A stretch of DNA of 39,190 bases from RGIG1993 sp964564225 (lineage in GTDB: Bacteria > Bacillota > Clostridia > Oscillospirales > CAG-272), in the NCBI GenBank assembly GCA_964564225.1, contig CAZMAF010000008.1:1-39190 (forward strand), written 5' to 3'. Below are positions 7,844 to 16,629 of this stretch, piece by piece. The position numbers and the translations under genes were made by a program. The notes under the pieces were generated by a model. The model worked only from the letters and a program-made list of their open reading frames with translations. It was not told where the DNA came from and did no database searches. The first letter of the stretch is position 1, and every line of letters begins with the position of its first letter.

Positions 7844-8331
7844 TTATTTTTCGGAATAAGGGATATTTTTCTTGTCGCAGTATTTGGCGGTGGCAGAGGT
7901 ATCGGAGCAGATGACGTGGATTTTATCGCATCCGTTGAAGATCCCCCAACCGAAGTCGGTGACTGAATCGGAAATGGTAACTGCCTCGAGGTTTACACAA
8001 CCGCGGAAGGCGGTATCGTCGATTTTATCTACCGAGTCGGGAATGACGACTGAGCGGAGCGCATCGTCATTGATAGAATGCGCCTTCGCCGATCTCGGTG
8101 ACCGAGTCGGGAATGATGATATTTTCAAGATTGTGGCAGTCGCAGAACGCCCACGCGCTGATGACCGTGACCGAGTCGGGAATGGTGTAGGTGGTGATTT
8201 CCTGACGGGGCGACGTCGACGACACCGAACAAAAGAAGGATGGCGGCACCGCAAAGTGTGACTGCCCAATACGAGCCGAAGGCAATTTTACCGATTCTGA
8301 TTTTCGAAAAAAAGAGAACGGCGAGGATCAT
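7844..8331 (-). pseudogene. BspA-type leucine-rich-repeat protein, frameshifted
   Basis: Read on the minus strand, the first piece (ATG at 8331) gives a membrane segment (FGSYWAVTLCGAAILLLFGVV). The next frame gives LRR_5 repeats (TIPDSVTVISAWAFCDCHNL, IIPDSVTEIGEGAF). A third frame gives ALRSVVIPDSVDKIDDTAF, NLEAVTISDSVTDFGWGIF and a normal end (KNIPYSEK, stop at 7844). The repeats join smoothly only if frames change near 8195-8215 and near 8068-8080. The reading frame also extends a little above the ATG before a stop, so the 5' end may be lost too. BspA-like repeats are usually surface modules. Frameshifts could be real decay or assembly error, but two in 250 bases favour decay. Confidence 0.75.
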
Positions 8332-8379
8332 TACAAGAAAGAAAAGCGAGGACTTTTATCGAAAAGAAAGGAAATTCGT

Positions 8380-8408
8380 TTGACAAGGCTTTCTTTTTGT
8401 GGTATACT
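8380..8408 (+). promoter_or_regulatory. Sigma-A promoter of the CobW operon
   Basis: TTGACA (8380-8385) and TATACT (8403-8408) are separated by 17 bases. Just downstream, 8415-8434 forms an 8-bp dyad (ggtgagag, ttgg, ctcttgcc, with two G-U pairs) that could be an operator or leader hairpin. Metal-dependent control (Zur-type) is common for such genes, but I see no clear Zur box. Confidence 0.8.
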
Positions 8409-8479
8409 CTATTTGGTGAGAGTTGGCTCTTGCCTCTGAGTTAATCTATCAATTTTGTGAACATAAAGAGGGTAAAACT

Positions 8480-9860
8480 ATGAAAACTATCAAGACTGAT
8501 ATTATTTCAGGCTTTCTCGGCGCGGGCAAAACGACGCTGATCAAGAAGCTCGTGAAGGAAGCCTATCAGGGTGAGAAGGTTGTTCTGATCGAAAATGAAT
8601 TCGGTGAGATCGGTATAGACGGCGGTTTTCTTGCTGATGCGGGTATTACGGTTAACGAGATGAACTCGGGCTGTATTTGCTGTTCTCTTGTCGGCGATTT
8701 CGGCAAGGCACTTGCCGAGGTGGTGGCGACTTATGCGCCCGATCGCATTGTGATCGAACCGTCGGGTGTGGGCAAGCTTTCCGACATTATCCGCGCTGTT
8801 GAGGAACTTCACAACGAGTCGCTCGTTCTGAACGGCGCGACGGCGGTTGTGGATGCCAAGAAATGCAAAATGTATATGAAGAATTTTGGTGAGTTTTTTA
8901 ACGACCAGATCGCGTCGGCGCGCGCAATCGTATTCAGTCATACCGACGGTCTTTCGCGAGAAAAGCTCGATACGGCGATCTCTCTTGTGCGTGAGCATAA
9001 TCCCGATGCGGTGATCATTACGACCGATTGGGCGCTCCTTGACGGTAAGGACATTCTTCTTGCCACCGAAAAGAGATCGACACTTGCCGATGCGATTTCC
9101 GAGCTTGAGGAAGAGCATCGTCACGGACACGGACACCATCACGGCGATGAGCACGGTCATCATCACGAGCATGGCGAGGGCTGCGGTTGCGGCTGTCACG
9201 ATCACGGACACGGACACCATCGCGGCGATGAGCACGGTCATCACCACGAGCATGGCGAGGGCTGCGGCTGTCACGATCACGGACACGGACACCATCACGG
9301 CGATGAGCACGGTCATCACCACGAGCATGGCGAGGGCTGCGGCTGTCNNNNNNNNNNNNNNNNNNNNNNNNNNNNNNNNNNNNNNNNNNNNNNNNNNNNN
9401 NNNNNNNNNNNNNNNNNNNNNNNNNNNNNNNNNNNNNNNNNNNNNNNACCACGAGCATGGCGAGGGCTGCGGCTGTCATGATCACGGACACGGACATCAT
9501 CACGGCGATGAGCACGGTCATCACCACGAGCATGGCGAGGGCTGCGGCTGTCATGATCACGGACACGGACATCATCATGCCGATGAGGTCTTCAAGAGCT
9601 GTGGCTTTGAAACGGCACACAGCTTTTCGGAGGAAGAACTTGGCGAGATGCTTTTCGCCCTTGAAGACGAGCATATCTACGGTACGGTACTGCGCGCGAA
9701 GGGCATTGTGGCGGCAAGTGACGGCGGTGAATGGATACATTTTGACTACGTACCGGGCGAGAGTGATATCCGTCGCGGCAAGGCGGGTGTGATCGGTCGT
9801 CTTTGCGTGATCGGTGCGGGCATTGATGAAGATAAGTTAAAAGCGCTGTTTGGCGTATAA
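8480..9860 (+). CDS. CobW/COG0523 GTPase with long His-rich repeat tract (contains assembly gap)
   Basis: A G3E-family GTPase of the metallochaperone type. Visible: P-loop GFLGAGKTT (about 11-19), the metal-binding CxCC motif NSGCICCSL (CICC at 65-68), IEPSGVGKL, and a SHTDGL segment in the position of the guanine-specificity motif. After about residue 212 comes a tract of 25-residue His/Gly/Cys/Asp/Glu repeats, then the CobW C-terminal domain ending LKALFGV. His-rich tracts in COG0523 proteins bind Zn, Ni or Co. ATG 8480 follows gagggtaaaact; the frame extends upstream but without a better start. The tract is broken by 100 N. Frame before the gap and after it differ modulo 3 as numbered, so the true gap length is not 100. 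Probably a zinc chaperone. Confidence 0.9.
9115..9585. repeat. 75-bp coding tandem repeat (His-rich)
   Basis: Units of 75 bases (25 codons) encoding variants of CHDHGHGHHHGDEHGHHHEH plus GEGCG follow one another almost identically, for example 9197-9271 and 9272-9346, and again after the gap. The first copy has an extra GC pair of codons and one later copy has Arg for His. Near-identity indicates recent expansion by slippage or recombination and explains the assembly gap. Confidence 0.9.
9348..9447. other. Assembly gap (100 N)
   Basis: Exactly 100 N within the 75-bp repeat tract. The length is almost certainly a placeholder, because the reading frames on both sides do not agree across it. 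Confidence 0.98.
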
Positions 9861-9870
9861 GGAGAAGGCT

Positions 9871-10821
9871 ATGGCGAAAAAGGAAATACCGGTTTATCTT
9901 ATTACGGGCTTTTTAGAATCGGGTAAGACGACCTTTTTACAGGAAACGCTCTCGGACGAGGGCTTTTATCAGAAGGAACGCACGCTCGTTATCCTTTGCG
10001 AGGAGGGGGAGGAGGAGCTTGATCCCTCGGTCTATCCCTCGAAGGACGTATATCTTGAGGTGATCGACTCGCCTGAGGCATTAACGCGTGAAAAGCTTGA
10101 AGCGCTTGAGAAAAAGCACCGCGCAGACCGCGTGATGCTGGAATACAACGGTATGTGGCAGCTTGATCATCTTTACCGCGCGATGCCTGAGCATTGGCTT
10201 GTTTATCAGGAGGTTCTGTTTATTGATGGCTCGACCTTCCTCGATTATAATACGAATATGCGACAGCTGATGGTGGACAAGCTGCAAAGCGCTGATCCTG
10301 TGATCTTCAACCGTGTGAAGCCTGATTTTGATAAAATTCTTTTTCATAAGACGGTGAGAGGTATCTCGCGCTCGTGTCGCATCGTGTATGAATACGTGAG
10401 CGGTGAGATCGAGCCTGATGAGATCGAAGACCCCCTGCCGTTTGATATTAATGCCGACGTTGTGGAAATCGGGGACGATGATTTTGCCTATTTCTACCGT
10501 GATATTTCGGAAGACGTGATGAAATATCACAAAAAGACAGTGTCTTTTCTTGGAATTTGCGTACGCGAGGAAAAGTTCCCGAAAAACACCTTTGCCGTTG
10601 GCCGTCAGATGATGATCTGCTGTCCCGAGGATATGACCTATCGCGGTTTTGCGGCAATGACACCCGAAGCCGAGGAGCTGAAAACGGGTATGTGGATTCG
10701 CGTGACGGGTACGGTGTCGGTGGAGGCGTCGCCTATGTATAACGGCAAGGGGCCGGTTCTTAAAAACGTGAAGTTTACCTATGCGAAGCGCCCCGAGCGC
10801 CCCGTGGCTGTGTTTAATTGA
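9871..10821 (+). CDS. CobW-like GTPase fused to a DUF1980/YcgQ-like domain
   Basis: A 316-residue protein starting with a CobW-type P-loop (GFLESGKTTF, about 13-22). It lacks the CxCC metal motif; the equivalent place reads LVILCEEGEEELD. Residues about 195-316 resemble the C-terminal domain of DUF1980/TIGR03943 (YcgQ) proteins: VSFLGICVRE, FAVGRQMMICCPEDMTYRGF, MWIRVTGTVSV. In other Firmicutes YcgQ is a partner of a YcgR-type permease and occurs near COG0523 genes, so a fusion of the two activities is plausible. Start 9871 follows aaggag; the upstream in-frame TTG is inside the previous gene. Placed 10 bases after the first CobW gene, surely co-transcribed. Metal substrate unknown. Confidence 0.8.
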   Translation: MAKKEIPVYLITGFLESGKTTFLQETLSDEGFYQKERTLVILCEEGEEELDPSVYPSKDVYLEVIDSPEALTREKLEALEKKHRADRVMLEYNGMWQLDHLYRAMPEHWLVYQEVLFIDGSTFLDYNTNMRQLMVDKLQSADPVIFNRVKPDFDKILFHKTVRGISRSCRIVYEYVSGEIEPDEIEDPLPFDINADVVEIGDDDFAYFYRDISEDVMKYHKKTVSFLGICVREEKFPKNTFAVGRQMMICCPEDMTYRGFAAMTPEAEELKTGMWIRVTGTVSVEASPMYNGKGPVLKNVKFTYAKRPERPVAVFN

Positions 10822-10908
10822 TGTGCCGTTAAAGCGGTAGGAAACGGGACTACCGTTACACGGTATACCGATGAGGTTGACGTAATATCGGCAAGAAAGG
10901 AGAATACG

Positions 10909-13023
10909 ATGAAGCTCATCATTGCGGAAAAGCCGTCTCTGGCGCGGAATATTGCGGCGGGGATCGGTAAGTTTACGAACCGTCAAGGGTATATGGAAAA
11001 TCATGAATATATCATTACCTGGGCGTTCGGTCATTTGTTTTCCTTAGCCGATGCCGAGGCGTATTTTGACGATCGTTATAAGCCGGGTGACAAGGTTCGT
11101 TGGTCGCTTAACAATCTGCCCTGTTTTCCGCCGCAGTTCAAATTCGTTCTGCGCGGCGATGACGGTGTGGCGCGGCAATTCTCGATCATTCGCTCGCTTT
11201 GCCGCCGTGCCGACGTGGATACCGTTATCAACGCGGGGGACGCCGACCGTGAGGGCGAGATTATCGTCCGTCTTTGCATGATCAAATCTGGGGTAGCGGG
11301 TAAGGCGTTGAAGCGACTCTGGCTACCCGATCAGACACCCGAAACGGTAGCGGCGGCGCTGAAAGAGTTAAAAGACGAGTCGGAATACGAAAATCTTGCC
11401 AACGAGGGTTTTGCGCGTACCTATATCGACTGGCTTTACGGTATCAATCTGACACGGTACGCCACCTTGAAAAGCGGTAGTTTTCTTCGCGTAGGGCGCG
11501 TGGTTGTACCGATCGTTAAAGCGATTTACGACCGTGACCGCGAGATTGAAAATTTTGTGCCGAAGGAATATTACGCGATCGTATCCAACGAGCTGACAAA
11601 GGGCGCTGAGGTCGAGCTTGTGTCGAAATTGCAGTTTGAATCCGATAAGCACGGTGAAGCCGAGGCTACCTGTCAGAAATACAATGAAGCCGATGCGGTG
11701 GTGACTTCGGTGAAGCGCAAAAAGGACAAGCTGTCGGCGGGCAAGCTTTATTCGCTCTCGAAATTACAAAGCTTTCTCGGGAAAAAATATAAAATGTCGA
11801 TGAGTGAGTCGCTTGAGATTGTGCAGAAGCTTTACGAGGCAGGCTACCTGACCTATCCGAGAACTAACTCGGAATATCTGGCAACGGCGGAAAAGGATAA
11901 GATTGCCAAAATTCTTGCAAACTGTAAAAAGATGGGCTATCCTGTTGTGATGAAGGGCGGCAAGAATATTTTTGACGACAGTAAGATTGAGTCGCACTCT
12001 GCCATTACGCCGACCTATAAAATTCCTGAAAAGGACAAGCTTTCCGATAGGGAATACCAGGTTTATTCGGCAGTTTTTCGCCGTTTTATTGCGGTGTTCT
12101 GCGAAAAAGACTGTGTGGTACAGCGCACCGAGATTGAGATTGACGTGAAGGGCTGCGAGGTCTTTACTCTGAAGGGTATGATCATGCTTGAAAAGGGCTG
12201 GACCGAGTTTGACGATTACTCGGGCAAGGATAAAATTCTGCCTCCTCTTGAAAAGGGGGATTTTGTCAACCATCTCTTCAAGCCGACGGTGAAAAAGACT
12301 TCGCCGCCGAAGCATTATACCATTGAAACGCTGAACAATTATCTCAAAAATCCTTTTCGTGAGGACAAGGCGGCGCTTGCCGATGAAGACGACAGTGAGG
12401 AATACCGCGCGGTATTCGAGGGACTTGAGCTTGGTACAGAGGCAACGCGCACGGGTATTATCGACAACGCGCGTAAGTCGGGGTATATTCTTTTAAAAAA
12501 TAACGTCTATACCATTCTCGATGGCGGTAAATACCTGATCGAAACGCTTGAAAAGCTGAAAATTTCGATGGACAAATACAAGACTGCCGAGCTTGGTAAA
12601 GCTCTGAAGCGCGTTTATCGCGGTGAAATCAAGGTGTCGGACAGCGTGACGCTGGCGCAGCGTGAGATCGCAGAGGTTTTTTCGTACAAGGGTATCCGCA
12701 TTGAGCGCACGGGCCCGTCGGTACGCGAAAAGGGAGAGATCATCGGCGATGCGGTTGGCAAATGCCCGATTTGCAAGAAAGCCGTTAAGGTGAGTGAGCT
12801 TGGATGGGCGTGCAGTAATAAAAGCTGTCATTTTTCGCTTTATAAAACGGTCTGTAAGCACGCGATTACCGAAAGTGAGCTTGCCGTTCTCTTGTCAGGC
12901 GAAGCAACGCCCTATATAGATTCGTTTATTTCGCGTACGGGAAAACCTTTTACGGCAAGACTTCGCCTTGGCGGCGGTAAACTGGTATTTGAATTTCCTG
13001 ATGGTAACCGTAAAGGAGGATAA
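10909..13023 (+). CDS. topB: DNA topoisomerase III (type IA)
   Basis: A 704-residue type IA topoisomerase that passes single strands through a transient break. The Toprim domain is at the N-terminus (IIAEKPSLARNIA, then NAGDADREGEIIVR at about 108-121), and the active-site tyrosine is in GYLTYPRTNSEYL (Tyr316). The C-terminus has a four-cysteine zinc motif (CPICKKA...CSNKSC) and a repeat-finger module (SGKPFTARL-like). Length and order fit TopB rather than TopA. Ribosome site aaaggag precedes the ATG by 6-7 bases. The 87-base gap from the CobW-like gene holds no clear promoter or terminator. The gene is followed at once by a small gene whose ribosome site is in the topB 3' end. Confidence 0.95.
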   Translation: MKLIIAEKPSLARNIAAGIGKFTNRQGYMENHEYIITWAFGHLFSLADAEAYFDDRYKPGDKVRWSLNNLPCFPPQFKFVLRGDDGVARQFSIIRSLCRRADVDTVINAGDADREGEIIVRLCMIKSGVAGKALKRLWLPDQTPETVAAALKELKDESEYENLANEGFARTYIDWLYGINLTRYATLKSGSFLRVGRVVVPIVKAIYDRDREIENFVPKEYYAIVSNELTKGAEVELVSKLQFESDKHGEAEATCQKYNEADAVVTSVKRKKDKLSAGKLYSLSKLQSFLGKKYKMSMSESLEIVQKLYEAGYLTYPRTNSEYLATAEKDKIAKILANCKKMGYPVVMKGGKNIFDDSKIESHSAITPTYKIPEKDKLSDREYQVYSAVFRRFIAVFCEKDCVVQRTEIEIDVKGCEVFTLKGMIMLEKGWTEFDDYSGKDKILPPLEKGDFVNHLFKPTVKKTSPPKHYTIETLNNYLKNPFREDKAALADEDDSEEYRAVFEGLELGTEATRTGIIDNARKSGYILLKNNVYTILDGGKYLIETLEKLKISMDKYKTAELGKALKRVYRGEIKVSDSVTLAQREIAEVFSYKGIRIERTGPSVREKGEIIGDAVGKCPICKKAVKVSELGWACSNKSCHFSLYKTVCKHAITESELAVLLSGEATPYIDSFISRTGKPFTARLRLGGGKLVFEFPDGNRKGG

Positions 13024-13027
13024 TGCT

Positions 13028-13255
13028 GTGATCTTTTTTAAATCGAAAGCTGTGAAAGAGCTTGATGCGATTATTTTTGAGATTGACGTGAATTTACAGA
13101 ATAATTACAAAAGCACGGCGCACGCCGCGCGTAAAAAGCTTGGCGAGCGCGTTGAGACGCTGTGGCGAGAGGGAAGGCTCAAGGAAAAGGAATATTTTCA
13201 TTATCGCGCCCGCTATGAAACTTACACGCAGGTGATGAAGGACTATCACCATTAA
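13028..13255 (+). CDS. Small basic hypothetical protein
   Basis: A 75-residue protein, not recognised. The start is a GTG at 13028, chosen because AGGAGG at 13015-13020 (within the last codons of topB) lies 7 bases upstream. The frame also extends back into topB but without a ribosome site. It is helical and charged (KELDAIIFEIDVNLQNNYKS, KKLGERVETLWREGRLKEKEYFHYRARYETY) with no membrane segment. The tight spacing suggests co-translation with topB; a DNA- or topoisomerase-linked role is only a guess. Confidence 0.7.
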   Translation: MIFFKSKAVKELDAIIFEIDVNLQNNYKSTAHAARKKLGERVETLWREGRLKEKEYFHYRARYETYTQVMKDYHH

Positions 13256-13280
13256 CATAGTGACAAATGAGGATGAGCTT

Positions 13281-13928
13281 ATGATAAAAAACGTACTTTT
13301 TGATCTTGACGGCACGCTTACCGATTCGAAGGCGGGCATTTATTCGTCAATCGTTTACGCACTCGACAACATGGGTGTTGCCTGTCCCGAAGAAAAGGTT
13401 CTGATGACTTTTCTCGGTCCGCCCCTGCACGATTCGTTTCAGCATACGATGGGAATGAGCGAGGCGGATGCCACGCGCGCCGTCGCGCTTTACCGTGAGC
13501 ATTACGCACCCGTCGGCATGTTCAATTTCACCCTTTATCCCGGTGTGGAAACGATGCTCAAAAAGCTGACGCAAAGCGGCAGACGGTGTTATCTTGCAAC
13601 TTCGAAGCCTGAGGTTTACGCTAAAGAAATTCTGAAAAAGGCGGGGATCGACGGCTATTTTACGGCGGTTTGCGGCGCTTTGATTCCTTCGGGACGTGAC
13701 GCGAAGGTTGAAGTGATCGGACATCTCGTTGAAACCGAGGGACTTGATCTTGCCGAAACGGTGATGGTGGGTGACCGTTTTTACGATATTGAGGGAGCGC
13801 ACGCCCTTGGTATAACGGCAATTGGCGTGACGTATGGCTTTGGCAGCGAGAAGGAACTGAACCGCGCGATGGCAGATGCTGTTGTTTCGGGTTGTAAGGA
13901 TCTGACTGCCGTGATTATGAGAGTGTAA
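13281..13928 (+). CDS. HAD-family phosphatase, phosphoglycolate phosphatase-like
   Basis: A 215-residue haloacid-dehalogenase hydrolase. Motif I is FDLDGTLTDS (nucleophile Asp8, acid Asp10), motif II ATSKPE, and motif IV MVGDRFYDIEGA. A helical cap sits between I and II, as in the Gph/PpaX/5'-nucleotidase subgroup. Substrate cannot be set from sequence; phosphoglycolate, pyrophosphate or nucleotides are all handled by close relatives. ATG 13281 has tgagga about 8 bases upstream; the ATG at 13260 is in frame but has no site. It is the last gene of this plus-strand run and is followed by a strong terminator. Confidence 0.9.
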   Translation: MIKNVLFDLDGTLTDSKAGIYSSIVYALDNMGVACPEEKVLMTFLGPPLHDSFQHTMGMSEADATRAVALYREHYAPVGMFNFTLYPGVETMLKKLTQSGRRCYLATSKPEVYAKEILKKAGIDGYFTAVCGALIPSGRDAKVEVIGHLVETEGLDLAETVMVGDRFYDIEGAHALGITAIGVTYGFGSEKELNRAMADAVVSGCKDLTAVIMRV

Positions 13929-13962
13929 ATCGGACGGCAGACAGTTTTTTTGTTGATACGGT

Positions 13963-13996
13963 AAAGCAAGCGTTTTAAAGACGCTTGCTTTTTTAT
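13963..13996 (+). terminator. Rho-independent terminator
   Basis: An 11-bp stem (aaagcaagcgt paired with acgcttgcttt) with a 7-base loop and a T-rich tail. It closes the transcript of the HAD phosphatase. From here to 14140 the sequence is AT-rich and I see no gene. Confidence 0.88.
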
Positions 13997-14140
13997 TTGT
14001 CACATGTTATGAAGCCGGTTGTGAAGAATAATAAGAAAGAGAAGCGTGGGATTGATTTAAAATAATTTGAAAATTTGGGTAAATATGGCGAAAAAGCTTC
14101 GGCAGTAAATAGAATTTGCCAAAAAAATAATATTTTACAT

Positions 14141-14170
14141 TTGACAAAGGTTAAAAAGAGGACTTATAAT
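14141..14170 (+). promoter_or_regulatory. Consensus sigma-A promoter of the opp operon
   Basis: TTGACA (14141-14146) and TATAAT (14165-14170) with an 18-base spacer, preceded by an AT-rich stretch that could serve as an UP element. It drives the peptide transporter operon. Confidence 0.92.
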
Positions 14171-14176
14171 AGTATC

Positions 14177-14298
14177 GCGGCTCGCTTTTGGCGATGTCAT
14201 TTTCGATGACGTCACGGTAAAACCGAATGACGGTATATATTCCCGTGTGAATCCTCGCGGGCATATATAAAATTGAAAATTTTTCAGGAGGACTATTT
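14177..14298 (+). promoter_or_regulatory. Structured 5' leader of oppA
   Basis: About 120 bases between the promoter and the oppA ATG contain stacked dyads: cgtca/tgacg enclosing cggt/accg near 14210-14232, and tatatat with cccg paired to cggg with atatata at about 14232-14269. The second hairpin ends about 20 bases before the ribosome site caggagg. No known riboswitch class is recognised; it could simply stabilise the mRNA or attenuate translation. Confidence 0.45.
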
Positions 14299-16524
14299 AT
14301 GAGAAAAATCAAAATGCTTGCACTTTTGATGGCGACTCTTATTACCGTGTCTTTGGTTGCGGCGTGCGGCGGTAATGACGGCACTGCCGCAGGCGATAGC
14401 GGCGGTGTCAATACTTCCGTTCAATATCAGCCGGTTGATGAAGCGGATGCGGTTTCACACAAGGACTTTACTTCGGTTTACGATATGATCGGCAATCAGG
14501 TTACGATTGATATGGTTCAGGAAGATTCAAAGGGTGTCGCTACCGTCGGGATAGACGGCGTGACGTACACACTTGGTATGGATTTTCTTTCTATGGCAAT
14601 GGTTTACAATACTTCCGTTCCCAAGGACAGCACGAAGTATAAGACCGAAGAGGACGTTTACAATGAATGGTGGAGGTTGTATATGCAGAGATGGAATCGG
14701 CTTGTGCCCGAAGTTCCGCTCTACTCCAATCAGTATTTCGATCTTTACAACGGTAAGATCGAAGGGTTTGTGACTACGCCTTATTGGGGCGCAGCTGATG
14801 CGATTATCGCGGCTACGATTGCAGGCAGCCAAACGCAGGCTATTCTCGGCTCATCGACCAAGCTTTCCGGCGCGTTCAGAAACGCCTCTTTCGGAAAGTC
14901 TTCTCCCGGCTCGGGCGATCTTGACATTGAAAATCTGACTTCGGGATATGCTACGGTTCAGTCGAATAAGGACGGTGCGCTCGTATGGAATATGGATGCG
15001 CTTGCCGAGACTCCCGTTTCGGTCATCAACAAAGACGGTACGCTTACCTATACCATTAAGGTAAGAAGTGATCTTAAGTTTTCGGACGGTTCCGAGATCA
15101 ACGCTAAGAACTATATTGCATCTATCCTCGCGAACTCGACTCCCGTAGTCGTTGAATGCGGCGCGACGGGTACGGCAGGTCTTCAGCTTGTAGGCTTTAA
15201 AGCCTTTAACGCATATCAGGGCGAAGGCAAACCTGTTTACTTTGAAGGCGTTAAGCTTCTTGATGACTATACGTTCTCGGTAACCTTTACTTCCGATTAT
15301 GCGGGTTATTACTACACGATGAGCTATGCAAGCTTCAGTCCTGCACCTCTTGCGCTGTATCTTGGTGACGGCGCGATTATTGTCGATGAATCCACCGGGG
15401 CTTGCGGTCTTGACGCTGCCTTTTATGCTACCGAGAAAAAGGACGGCAGGACCGTGTATAAGACGGCGGCTAAGATCCTTCAAAATCTCAAATGGAATTC
15501 CGGTCTTCCCTGGTCTGGACCATACGTAGTTTCGCATTACGACGAATCTTCGCTTACCGCAACGCTTACGTTAAATCCTTATTATACGCAGGACGTTCGC
15601 GGCAAGGCCACGATTGATAAGATCGTTTACGTTGAGGTTGTTGAAGAAACGCAGATGGATATGTTCAAGAAGGGTCAGGTTGACGTTATCGCAGGTATTA
15701 CCGGCGGCGATGAAACCAAGGCGGCGCTTAAGATCGTGGAAGAATCGGGTGGCGCGTTTAAGGAAACGCACTATGACCGCGCGGGCTACGGCAAGCTTGC
15801 TTTCCGTTGCGATTTCGGCCCTACGAGCATGACGGAGGTCCGTCAGGCGATCATGTATACCATTAACCGTCCTGAATTTGCAGCTACCTTCACAGGCGGT
15901 TACGGTGCGGTTGTTGACGGCCCTTACTACACCGGTTCTGCCGCTTATAAGGCGACGGCGGGTTCAATCAAGCTCAATAAGTATACCTACTCGTCTGACA
16001 GCGCGATCGCCGTTCTTGAGTCGGCGGGTTGGATCTATAACAAAGAAGGTAAGACCTTTGATGCCGCAAAGGATGACGTTCGTTATAAGAAGCTTTCGGG
16101 TTATGAGCTTTCCAAGGACAATCTTTTCTTCAAGAGTACCGACGGTAAGTATCAGACTGTTAAAATCGACGGCAACTACTATATGCCTCTTGCGATTAAT
16201 TACTACGGTACGCAGCCCAATTCGGTAACCGATCAGCTTATCACGGCATGGCAGAAGAATCCCACGGCTACCTCCGAAATCGGCATGTATATCACTTATA
16301 CCGGCTGTGACTTCACAAGCGGTCTTTATGCTGAGTACTCAAGATCGACCGAGTACGGTTATGACGGTACACCCAAGGTCAACGCGATCAACTTTGCGAC
16401 GAGCTTTAACAGCACTATCTACGATCAGGCGTTTTATTGGACGGTCAATCCCGAGTATTATGACGTTTACAGTAATAACTTTTTGATGGATGAAGCTGAC
16501 TTCTATGAAAATTACACGAAGTAA
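14299..16524 (+). CDS. oppA: Oligopeptide ABC transporter substrate-binding lipoprotein
   Basis: A 741-residue family-5 solute-binding lipoprotein. The signal peptide ends in a lipobox (LVAAC, Cys23) for membrane anchoring, followed by a Gly/Asp/Ser linker. Family features include RWNRLVPEVPLYSNQYFDLY, TYTIKVRSDLKFSDGSEINAK, and DIDKIVYVEVVEETQMDMFKKG-like sequence. It captures oligopeptides outside the cell and hands them to OppBC. At 741 residues it is longer than typical OppA (about 540-600), with an extra N-terminal region (about 35-190) before the classic domain. Clostridia relatives of this size exist. Ribosome site caggagg is 7 bases from the ATG. First gene of the operon. Confidence 0.9.
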   Translation: MRKIKMLALLMATLITVSLVAACGGNDGTAAGDSGGVNTSVQYQPVDEADAVSHKDFTSVYDMIGNQVTIDMVQEDSKGVATVGIDGVTYTLGMDFLSMAMVYNTSVPKDSTKYKTEEDVYNEWWRLYMQRWNRLVPEVPLYSNQYFDLYNGKIEGFVTTPYWGAADAIIAATIAGSQTQAILGSSTKLSGAFRNASFGKSSPGSGDLDIENLTSGYATVQSNKDGALVWNMDALAETPVSVINKDGTLTYTIKVRSDLKFSDGSEINAKNYIASILANSTPVVVECGATGTAGLQLVGFKAFNAYQGEGKPVYFEGVKLLDDYTFSVTFTSDYAGYYYTMSYASFSPAPLALYLGDGAIIVDESTGACGLDAAFYATEKKDGRTVYKTAAKILQNLKWNSGLPWSGPYVVSHYDESSLTATLTLNPYYTQDVRGKATIDKIVYVEVVEETQMDMFKKGQVDVIAGITGGDETKAALKIVEESGGAFKETHYDRAGYGKLAFRCDFGPTSMTEVRQAIMYTINRPEFAATFTGGYGAVVDGPYYTGSAAYKATAGSIKLNKYTYSSDSAIAVLESAGWIYNKEGKTFDAAKDDVRYKKLSGYELSKDNLFFKSTDGKYQTVKIDGNYYMPLAINYYGTQPNSVTDQLITAWQKNPTATSEIGMYITYTGCDFTSGLYAEYSRSTEYGYDGTPKVNAINFATSFNSTIYDQAFYWTVNPEYYDVYSNNFLMDEADFYENYTK

Positions 16525-16573
16525 TGGATCGTATTCATATTAAGGTACGGATTTTCACATAATGATGACGAGG

Positions 16574-16601
16574 GTAGGGTCGGCATTTCTGCCGTCCCTA
16601 C
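16574..16601 (+). terminator. Intercistronic hairpin after oppA
   Basis: A strong stem (gtaggg, t, cggca paired with tgccg, t, ccctac) without a following T-run. It is more likely a 3'-end stabiliser or partial terminator that keeps oppA mRNA more abundant than the permease and ATPase message than a full stop. Confidence 0.6.
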
Positions 16602-16629
16602 TTATGTCGTCTTGAGCCTCTTTTGCGTT

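Noticed and set aside
8507..9328. 273-codon minus-strand frame with repeated hydrophobic Val/Ala/Met pattern
   Set aside because: The pattern is the antisense translation of the His-rich repeats; no start site or family.
9115..9585. Regular 75-bp repeats as a possible array or origin
   Set aside because: They are in frame with the CobW GTPase and encode a His-rich metal-binding tract.
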